Origin: Achatina immaculata
Lineage: Eukaryota; Mollusca; Gastropoda; Stylommatophora; Achatinidae
NCBI GenBank assembly: GCA_009760885.1
Contig: CM019700.1
Location: forward strand, 2,884,993-2,948,992
Length of the DNA: 64,000 nt
Reading direction: 5' to 3'
Shown here: positions 50,601-62,607 of the stretch, in pieces
How the letters are laid out: every line of letters starts with the position of its first letter
How positions within the stretch are numbered: position 1 is the stretch's first letter
Program-made: the position numbers and the translations under genes
Notes under the pieces: generated by a model
Seen by the model: the letters and a program-made list of their open reading frames with translations, nothing else
What the model was told of the DNA's origin: nothing
Databases searched by the model: none

Positions 50601-53600
50601 ACATCTCTCACCTACACCTCACACCTACACCTCAAACCTACATTTCTCATCTACACCTCACACCTACACCTCACACTTACATCTCTAACCTACACCTTTC
50701 ACCTACATCTCACACCTACATCTCACATCTACATCTCTAACCTACATTTCTCATCTACACCTCACACCTACACCTCACACCTACACCTCACACCTACATC
50801 TCTCACCTACACCTTTCACCTACATCTCACACCTACACCTCACACCTACACCTCACACCTACATTTCTCATCTACACCTCACACCTACACCTCACACCTA
50901 CACCTCACACTTACATCTCTAACCTACACTTTTCACCTACATCTCACACCTACATCTCTAACCTACACCTTTCACCTACACCTCTCACCTACATCTCACA
51001 TCTACATCTCTCACCTACACCTTTCACCTACATCTCTCATCTACATCTCACATCTACACCTCTCATCTACATCTCACATCTACACCTCACATTTACACCT
51101 CACACCTACACCTCACATCTACACCTCACATCTACATCTCTCATCTACATCTCTCATCTACACCTCTCATCTACACTTCACATCTACACCTCACACCTAC
51201 ACCTCTCATCTACACCTCACATCTACACCTCACACCTACTCCTCATATCTACATCTCTCATCTACATCTCTCATATACACCTCTCATCTACACCTCTCAT
51301 CTACACCTCACACCTACACCTCTCATCTACATCTCTCATCTATATCTCTCATATACACCTCTCATCTACATCTCACATCTACACCTCACACCTACACCTC
51401 ACACCTACACCTCACACCTACACCTCACATCTACATCTCTCACCTACACCTCACATCTACACCTCTCATCTACATCTCACATCTACACCTCACACCTACA
51501 TCTCTCATCTACACCTCACACCTACACCTCACACTTAAATCTCTAACCTACACCTCTCACCTACATCTCACACCTACATCTCACATCTACATCTCTAACC
51601 TACATTTCTCATCTACACCTCACACCTACACCTCACACCTACACCTCACACTTACATCTCTAACCTACACCTTTCACCTACATCTCACACCTACACCTCA
51701 CACCTACACCTCACAACCTACATCTCTCATCTACACCTCTCATCTACACCTCACACCTACACCTCACACTTACATCTCTAACCTACACTTTTCACCTACA
51801 TCTCACACCTACATCTCTAACCTACACCTTTCACCTACACCTCTCACCTACATCTCACATCTACATCTCTAACCTACACCTTTCACCTACACCTCTCATC
51901 TACATCTCTCATCTACACCTCTCATCTACACCTCACATCTACATCTCACATCTACATCTCACATCTACACCTCTCATCTACACCTCACATCTACATCTCT
52001 CATCTACAACTCTCATCTACACCTCTCATCTACATCTCTCATCTACACCTCTCATCTACATCTCACATCTACACCTCTCATCTACATCTCACATCTACAC
52101 CTCTCATCTACATCTCTCATCTACACCTCTCATCTACACCTTCTCATCTACACCTCTCATCTACACCTCACATCTACACCTCTCATCTACATCTCACGTC
52201 TACACCTCTCATCTACACCTCACATCTACACCTCTCATCTACATCTCTCATCTACACCTCTCATCTACATCTCACATCTACACCTCTCATCTACATCTCA
52301 CATCTACACCTCTCATCTACATCTCATATACACCTCTCATCTACACCTCACATCTACACCTCTCATCTACATCTCTCATCTACACCTCTCATCTACATCT
52401 CACATCTACACCTCTCATCTACATCTCTCATCTACACCTCTCATCTACATCTCTCATCTACACCTCTCATCTACACCTCACATCTACACCTCTCATCTAC
52501 ATCTCACATCTACACCTCTCATCTACATCTCTCATCTACATCTCTCATCTACATCTCTCATCTACATCTCTCATCTACATCTCTCATCTACATCTCTCAT
52601 CTACACCTCTCATCTACACCTCTCATCTACATCTCTCATCTACACCTCTCATCTACATCTCTCATCTACATCTCTCATCTACATCTCTCATCTACACCTC
52701 ACACCTACACCTCTCACCTACATCTCTCATCTACACCTCTCACCTACATCTCTCATCTACACCTCTCTCCTACATCTCTCATTCTGCTAATGTTCAAGAT
52801 TACAAAAGCACCAAAAAAAAAAAAATCTCTCCAGTTCACGTTTTCCTGTCTTACCAATAAAACGCTCTGCCAAGTAATGTATCCCCCTTCCCCACAACGA
52901 ATCTTTTTTTGTTTTTTCCTCTTTCCCCAGAGAGACAACGTGCCGCCATGTCTGGAGTCTGACTATTCANNNNNNNNNNNNNNNNNNNNNNNNNNNNNNN
53001 NNNNNNNNNNNNNNNNNNNNNNNNNNNNNNNNNNNNNNNNNNNNNNNNNNNNNNNNNNNNNNNNNNNNNAGGAAAAAAGTCACCGGCGGATCTCATAATC
53101 AAGTCTAAAGACAGGGAATTGATCGCTTACGTCACGCGGCACGGCACATGATTGATTGAATGATGTCATATATTTATATAACAACTTATAATGTTTATTT
53201 TATATGTTAACAAAAGTCAGATAACAGGTTTCTTTTCTTCTTAAAGTTCCCAAGTTTATTATTTTTCATCCTAAAACTGATTAATTAATAAACAAACGTT
53301 ATATTTATGCCAGAGTGTTGAAGACCTTGTCAAAGACGAGGATTGTGCCCCTTACTACTTCAGCAGCACACCAGGTAATTATCTCCCTTACACTGCGATT
53401 ATTTTGTTGTTCTGTAGGTAAATATTTCTTGCTTTTTTTAAAATAAATTTATCATGATACTTTTAAAATTTCCTCTTACATGAAAATTGATAACATCAGT
53501 AAATATTACGTGGTGTCGTGTAAAGAAATTTCCCGTTAAATAACTCAGCATTATAAGGGAAAAAAAAGACCGCAAAGATCATATTCAACTACACCTCTCA

Positions 53601-56600
53601 TCTACATCTCTCACCTACATCTCTCACCTACATCTCTCACCTACATCTCTCACCTACATCTCTCACCTACATCTCTCACCTACATCTCTCACCTACACAT
53701 CTCACCTATATCTCTCACCTACATATCTTACCTATATCTCTCACTTACATACATCTCTCACCAACATCTCTCACTTATACATCTCACCTACATCTCTCAC
53801 CTACACTTTTGACCTTCATCTCTCACCTACACCTCTGACCTATATCTCTGACCTACATCTCTGACCTACACATCTCACCTACATCTCTCATCTACATCTC
53901 TCACCTATACCTCTCAACTACACCTTTCAACTACACCTCTCACCTACATCTCTCACCTACATCTCTCACCTACACATCTCACCTACACCTCTCACCTACA
54001 TCTCTCACCTACATCTCTCACCTATATCTCTCACCTACACATCTCATCTACATCTCTCATCTACATCTCTCACCTACATCTCTCACCTACACCTCACAAC
54101 TACACCTTTCAACTACACTTCTCACCTACACCTCACACCTACACATCTCGCCTACATCTCTCACCTACATCTCCCCAGTCATCAACCGATGCTTGCCTAT
54201 CAAAGAGCTTCTGGACCTGGGTAACAAGTTCGCCTCCTGGATAGACCCAAAAACTAACAAGACCCACAACGTGACAGACTCCAACCAGAACCCAATTGAA
54301 AGCGAATTAATGGACGTGGGTCTGACGTGAGTTGATTCTCTTATAACACTTTGTTTATAGGCGTAAGAGTAGTGCAGTGGCTGGTGCATTGTCATGTCAT
54401 AGAGAAGAAAATTGGTACGAATCCAGGCAATGGTGCTCCAGCCAACACAGCTGTAGAATTTGGTACCTGGCTCGTTTTAAGCTGGAAAAGGAAAGACGAC
54501 CAGGCATGATCCTGACCATATTACCTGGTCACGTGCCAGCAGGTCAAGGAAGCGCCAGTATGGAATGTGACAGCTGCCATTTTTTAACATCACATCATTT
54601 TCTATTTTCTTTGTTTTTCTTTCCGCGTCTGATAAATTTCACGAGAAAACTTCTAAATTTCTTTCTTTTTCATTACTTCTTTTTCGAATTGTTACTTTTC
54701 TTTTTCTCTTCCATTTATTCTCATCATCATCATCATTATCATCATCGTCTCAGATATCGCATTTCCTTTTTTTCTCTGCCATTTCATCTTCTTCTTCGTC
54801 AGTCTCTACGTTATCGTTTCACTTTTTGTGGTGTAAGTTTGGGATGTTTGTAGGCAGCGACGTCGGCACCGGGCAGAGCGGCACAGAGGGCGTGAAGCAT
54901 GGCAGCCATCTGTTCATCAGAAAGACCTGTGGTTCTGAAAGACCTGTGGATCTGAAAGACCTGTGGATCTGAAAGATCTGTGGATCTTTGCTGATTGGAG
55001 GGGGCAGGGGGAGTTTGAAAGAAGATTATCAGGAGCATCGTTTCTTATCTGACTTCTTATCAATAAATTTATCTTCACAGAATGTTAGATAAAGACAATG
55101 AAATACAAAAAGACAAATACTGCGATTTTGGGGCATATCATGAGAAGAAGACAGAAGGTGGATAACCTGGCACTAGAAAAGCTGACACTAGAAAACCTGA
55201 TATTACAAAATCTGGCAATAGAAAACTTGACACTAGAAAACCTTAAACTAGAATAACCTGGCAGGATAAAACCTGCCGCTAGAAAACTTGACACTAGAAG
55301 ATATGGCTGTAGAGAACCTCCCACTAGAAAATATGGCAGTAGATAACCTGACACTAGAAAATATGGCAGTAGATAACCTGACACTAGAAAATATGGCAGT
55401 AGAGAACTGACACTAGAAAGTATGGCTGTAGAGAACCTGACACTAGAAAATATGGCTGTAGAGAACCTGACACTAGAAAATATGGCAGTAGAGAACCTGA
55501 CACTAGAAAATATGACAGTAGAGAACCTGATACTAGAAACTGTGGCACTAGAGAACCTGACATAAAAAAACTGACAATAGAAAACTTGACACAAGAAAAC
55601 TTGGCACTTGAAAACATTGAACTAGAAAACACGGCACTAGAGAATTCGACTCTAGAAAACTTGGCACTAGAAAACCTGACACTAGAAAACCTAACACTAG
55701 AAAACCTGACATTAGAAAACCTGACACTAGAAAACCTGACTCTAGAAAACCTGACACTAGATAACCTGATTCTATAAAACCTGATACTAGAAAATCTGAC
55801 ATTAGAAAGCCTGATTCTAGAAAACCTGACGCTAGAAAACCTAACACTAGAAAACTCAAGGGAAAAAAAGCACAGATGGAGGCAGGCACAAAATGAAAGT
55901 ACTGGCCAAGTGGTACAGGAAAGAAAGGATAATTCATCTGAGCTGATATACCAAGGACAGCACAAAATACGCAAGCATGATCATCAACGCATACCGGCAC
56001 AGCAGCTGCTGTACGAAAGGCAGTAACTATCGTTTTTATCATAGCCAACATTTTGTCAGGCTGTGACAAGACTGCACACACACACAAAATTGTCCTTCAC
56101 CTTTTGACTTAGTGTCTTCGCCTTATAAGACACTGCTTATATCTTTGCTGTCATATCTGACATATCTTGAAATATTTCACATTCAAACCAAAGTTCGACA
56201 TGTTTCAAAGAGAAATATGAAACAGGAACACAATATATGACAAAATATGTGACATGTTTCTCCCTCTTTCGCAGAGTTTATAAACAGTTCCTGAACGCCA
56301 AAGAGTTTGGAGAGAAGGTTATCGCTGATGTCGTGGCCTCGTGGTGGATGATTTTAGCGTAAGTGATTCTTGGAGATCTTTGTATCACAATCTTGCTTCA
56401 CTTTTATAGACACCAAAACAAAACCAAAAAAAAAACTATTCACTGTTACAAGTACGGCCTACCATACACACAGATTCATTGTTACAAGTACGGCCTACCG
56501 TACACACAGATTCACTGTTACAAGTACGGCCTACCATACACACAGGTTCATTGTTACAAGTACGGTCTACCGTACACACAGATTCACTGTTACAAGTACG

Positions 56601-59600
56601 GCCTATCGTACACACAGATTCATTGTTACAAGTACGGCCTACCATACACACAGATTCATTGTTACAAGTACGGCCTACCGTACACACAGATTCATTGTTA
56701 CAAGTACGGCCTACCGTACACACAGATTCATTGTTACAAGTACGGCCTACCGTACACACAGATTCATTGTTACAAGTACGGCCTACCGTACACACAGATT
56801 CATTGTTACAAGTACGGCCTACCGTACACACAGATTCATTGTTACAAGTACGGCCTACCGTACACATAGATGTTAAGGGTGTCTAGAAAACTGAAAATAC
56901 TTTAAAATTTAATTGAAAGATTCTGATACAAACAATAATTTCAGTTTTTATATTGCGCAGTGAAGTAGCAGGAGACAGTACTATCATAACTTAGTGATAA
57001 CTTATCAGAACTTGATAACTTGCGTCAAGTCTGGCGAGCCATAGACTGTCAAGACTGTCCCACTTCTTCCCTCCCCTAGTAACAGGCCTAGCCTGGCTAA
57101 CGGGGCAGAGATCGCCCATAGCCCCAGGGTGGTGGAGTCTGCTAAAGAAGTACTGCACATCCCCTGCCTTTTAGTTCCAATCAGAGACTGAGTAAAACAA
57201 AATGTTCCCTGACACCCCCGTACTGCACCTAAGCATCTTCACGGCATCAGCAACAAGGAACATGATGTTGCTAGTCTGAGAGAGACATGATGTTGCTAGT
57301 CTGAGAGAGACATGATGTTGCTAGTCTGAGAGAGACATGATGTTGCTAATCTGAGAGAGACATGATGTTGCTAGTCTGAGAGAGACATGATGTTGCTAGT
57401 CTGAGAGAGACATGATGTTGGTAGTCTGAGAGAGACATGATGTTGGTAGTCTGAGAGAGACATGATGTTGGTAGTCTGAGAGAGACATGATGTTGCTAGT
57501 CTGAGAGAGACATGATGTTGCTAGTCTGAGAGAGACATGATGTTGCTAGTCTGAGAGAGACATGATGTTGGTAGTCTGAGAGACACATGATGTTGGTAGT
57601 CTGAGAGAGACAAGATGTTGGTAGTCTGAGAGAGACATGATGTTGCTAGTCTGAGAGAGACATGATGTTGCTAGTCTGAGAGAGACATGATGTTGGTAGT
57701 CTGAGAGAGACATGATGTTGGTAGTCTGAGAGAGACATGATGTTGGTAGTCTGAGAGAGACATGATGTTGCTAGTCTGAGAGAGACATGATGTTGCTAGT
57801 CTGAGAGAGACATGATGTTGCTAGTCTGAGAGAGACATGATGTTGCTAGTCTGAGAGAGACATGATGTTGTTAGTCTGAGAGAGACATGATGTTGCTAGT
57901 CTGAGAGAGACATGATGTTGCTAGTCTGAGAGAGACATGATGTTGCTAGTCTGAGAGAGACATGATGTTGCTAGTCTGAGAGAGACATGATGTTGCTAGT
58001 CTGAGAGAGACATGATGTTGCTAGTCTGAGAGAGACATGATGTTGTTAGTCTGAGAGAGACATGATGTTGCTAGTCTGAGAGAGACATGATGTTGCTAGT
58101 CTGAGAGAGACATGATGTTGCTAGTCTGAGAGAGACATGATGTTGCTAGTCTGAGAGAGACATGATGTTGCTAGTCTGAGAGAGACACAAAACAACATTT
58201 CTGGGGATTTCCTAAAATAAATAACTAAAGAAATAAATCAGACAGTAATAAATGGTGGGGTATAAAGCTACTGAGACATTAGGCAAGGATTTATTTAGTG
58301 TAGGATGTTAGAAGAACAAGAACTTAATATTGAAGAAGGCTGGCTAGTAAAGAGGATTAAAGAGAGAAAACTTAAATATTTTGGACACATTAAACGTCAT
58401 GATAATCTAGAGGAAACTGACTTGGAAGGATACATAATGGGAAAAAGAAAGAGAGGAAGACCAAGGCGAAGATGGCTGCAAGATATCGTTGATGATCTGC
58501 AAATTGATGCATCAGTAGCAGGCCATCTTGCTTACAACCGAGAGGTCTACAGGAGAGCAGTTAGGGAGGCAAAGTTCTGCAAGGGACATGCAAATGACTG
58601 ACTGATTGACTGACTGACTAAAGATGTTAGAACTGTGGATATAAAACATATTTCGTGCTCTAATTGTAGATATAAAACATATTTCAAACTGTACCATGGA
58701 CTGCCTTTATTTGTGTATTTTCAGCGGTCTTGTGGTTGCCATGGTGATATCCTTAATCTGGATAATCCTGATGAGGTGGATCGCTGGTTTCATGGTGTGG
58801 CTCACCATCTTCATATTTGTGTTACTTTGGCTTGGCTGTAAGTTGTGTTCTGATGTTTACCCTCTTACTATCTGTAGCATTTTTTTAAAAAATCTTTATT
58901 GGATGCTGTACGGTACGGCTGGCCCTCTAGTGGCCGGTACTATTTGGACAGATATCAGTGTTACGTGTAAGCAGCGAGGCTAGTGCTGCTTAAGAAAAAA
59001 ATAGTCCCTAAGAATTTTCGGTACGAAACCACTGCTAAAGTTCCGCTAGAAAAAAAAGACTATCTAAGCAGGCTACGACTGAATAGACAACAAGGAATAA
59101 GGGTTGTCCATTAATTATGTCACCAACTGGGGGGGGGGGGGGGTAGAATACTTAAAAGTTGACATAGGAGGAAGGGGTAGAATACATAAAAGTTGACATA
59201 GGAGGAAGGGGTAGAATACTTAAAAGTTGACATAGGAGAAAGGGGTAGAATACTTAAAAGTTTACATAGGTGGAAGGGGTAGAATACATAAAAGTTGAAA
59301 TAGGAGAAAGGGGTAGAATACTTAAAAGTTTACATAGGTGGAAGGGGTAGAATACATAAAAGTTGACATAGGAGAAAGGGGTAGAATACTTAAAAGTTTA
59401 CATAGGTGGAAGGGGTAGAATACATAAAAGTTGACATAGGAGGAAGGGGTAGAATACTTAAAAGTTTACATAGGTGGAAGGGGTAGAATACATAAAAGTT
59501 GAAATAGGAGAAAGGGTATAATACTTAAAAGTTTACATAGGTGGAAGGGGTAGAATACATAAAAGTTGACATAGGAGAAAGGGGTAGAATACTTAAAAGT

Positions 59601-61887
59601 TTACATAGGTGGAAGGGGTAGAATACATAAAAGTTGACATAGGAGGAAGGGGTAGAATACTTAAAAGTTTACATAGGTGGAAGGGGTAGAATACATAAAA
59701 GTTGAAATAGGAGAAAGGGGTAGAATACTTAAAAGTTTACATAGGTGGAAGGGGTAGAATACATAAAAGTTGAAATAGGAGAAAGGGGTAGAATACTTAA
59801 AAGTTTACATAGGTGGAAGGGGTAGAATACATAAAAGTTGACATAGGAGAAAGGGGTAGAATACTTAAAAGTTTACATAGGTGGAAGGGGTAGAATACAT
59901 AAAAGTTGAAATAGGAGAAAGGGGTAGAATACTTAAAAGTTTACATAGGTGGAAGGGGTAGAATACATAAAAGTTGACATAGGAGAAAGGGGTAGAATAC
60001 TTAAAAGTTTACATAGGTGGAAGGGGTAGAATACTTAAAAGTTGACATAGGAGGAAGGGGTAGAATACTTAAAAGTTTACATAGGTGGAAGGGGTAGAAT
60101 ACATAAAAGTTGAAATAGGAGAAAGGGGTAGAATACTTAAAAGTTTACATAGGTGGAAGGGGTAGAATACTAAAAGTTGACATAGGAGAAAGGGGTAGAA
60201 TACTTAAAAGTTTACATAGGTGGAAGGGGTAGAATACATAAAAGTTGACATAGGAGAAAGGGGTAGAATACTTAAAAGTTTACATAGGTGGAAGGGGTAG
60301 AATACATAAAAGTTGAAATAGGAGAAAGGGGTAGAATACTTAAAAGTTTACATAGGTGGAAGGGGTAGAATACATAAAAGTTGACATAGGAGAAAGGGGT
60401 AGAATACTTAAAAGTTTACATAGGTGGAAGGGGTAGAATACATAAAAGTTGACATAGGAGAAAGGGGTAGAATACTTAAAAGTTTACATAGGTGGAAGGG
60501 GTAGAATACATAAAAGTTGACATAGGAGGAAGGGGTAGAATACATAAAAGTTGACATAGGAGGAAGGGGTAGAATACTTAAAAGTTGACATAGGAGGAAG
60601 GGGTAGAATACTTAAAAGTTGACATAGGAGGAAGGGGTAGAATACTTAAAAGTTGACATAGGAGGAAGGGGTAGAATACTTAAAAGTTGACATAGGAGGA
60701 AGGGGTAGAATACTTAAAAGTTGACATAGGAGGAAGGGGTATAATACTTAAAAGTTGACATAGGAGAAAGGGGTAGAATACTTAAAAGTTGACATAGGAG
60801 GAAGGGGTATAATACTTAAAAGTTGACATAGGAGGAAGGGGTAGAATACTTAAAAGTTGACGTAGGAGGACGGAGTAGAATACTTAAAAGTTGACATAGG
60901 AGGAAGGGGTAGAATACTTAAAAGTTGACATAGGAGGAAGGGGTATAATACTTAAAAGTTGACATAGGAGAAAGGGGTAGAATACTTAAAAGTTGACATA
61001 GGAGGAAGGGGTATAATACTTAAAAGTTGACATAGGAGGAAGGGGTAGAATACTTAAAAGTTGACGTAGGAGGACGGAGTAGAATACTTAAAAGTTGACA
61101 TAGGAGGACGGGGTAGAATACTTAAAAGTTTACATAGGTGGAAGGGGTAGAATACTGAAAAGTTGACATAGGAGGAAGGGGTAGAATACTTAAAAGTTGA
61201 CATAGGAGGAAGGGGTATAATACTTAAAAGTTGACATAGGAGGAAGGGGTAGAATACTTAAAAGTTGACGTAGGAGGACGGAGTAGAATACTTAAAAGTT
61301 GACATAGGAGGACGGGGTAGAATACTTAAAAGTTTACATAGGTGGAAGGGGTAGAATACTGAAAAGTTGACATAGGAGGAAGGGGTAGAATACTTAAAAG
61401 TTGACATAGGAGGAAGGGGTAGAGTACTTAAAAGTTGACACAGGAGGAAGGGGTAGAGTATTGAAAAGTTGACATAGGAGGAAGGGCTAGAGTTCTGAAA
61501 AGTTGACAAGGAGGAAGGGTAGAGTACTGAAAAGTTGACACAGGAGGAAGGGGTAGAGTACTGAAAAGTTGACACAGGAGGAAGGGGTAGAGTACTGAAA
61601 AGTTGACACAGGAGGAAGGGTAGAGTACTGAAAAGCTTGACAATCGTTGACAAAGGAGGAGGGGGGGGGGGGGAAGGGCGTTCAAAACAAATTAATGTGA
61701 ACAATTTGGTTTTGTATAAAAAGTTAAAAGTAAATAAATCTTTAATACAGTCTATTATTTATTTACTTTTAATTCTAAATTAATATGAATTTTAACGTGA
61801 AATGCGTCTCTTCTTCTTCTTATTCTTCTGTTTATTCTTTTTCTTCTTCTACTACTACTGCTACTACTACTGCTACTGCTGCTACTG

Positions 61888-61932
<45 letters not shown>

Positions 61933-62047
61933 TTACTACTACTACTAATACAACTACTACTACTACTATTATTACTACTACTGCTATTGCTGCTGCTACA
62001 ACTACTACTACTACTACTACTATTGCTACTACTACTTCTGCTTCTAA

Positions 62048-62089
<42 letters not shown>

Positions 62090-62391
62090 GTTGCTGCTGC
62101 TGCTGCTGCTACTACTACTACTATTTCTGCTAATACTACAACTTTTACTACCACTACTACTACTACTACTGCTACTACTACTGCAACTGCTACTACTACT
62201 ACTGCTACTACTACTTTTACTACTACTACCACTACTACTGCTACTACTACTACTACTACTACAACTACTACTACTATTACTGCTACTACTACAACTACTA
62301 CAACTATTACTGCTACTACTACTATTACTGCTACTACTACTACTACTACAACTACTACTACTACAACTACTACTACAACTACTTCTACCAT

Positions 62392-62435
<44 letters not shown>

Positions 62436-62553
62436 ATACAACTACTACTACTACAACTACTTCTACCATTACTACTACTACAACTACTACTACTAATACA
62501 ACTACTACTACAACTACTTCTACCATTACTACTACTACTACTACTTCTACCAT

Positions 62554-62607
<54 letters not shown>

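Noticed and set aside
49332..50740. Thr/Ser/His/Leu-rich frames up to 287 residues
   Set aside because: Inside the CTACATCTCTCAT satellite, in an intron of the SLC44 gene.
55384..56087. Minus-strand hydrophobic repeat frames
   Set aside because: Generated by the 15-bp array in intron 9, on the strand opposite the gene.
56363..56886. Four open frames with perfect 12-residue repeats
   Set aside because: 36-bp minisatellite in intron 10; not a secreted repeat protein gene as it first seems.
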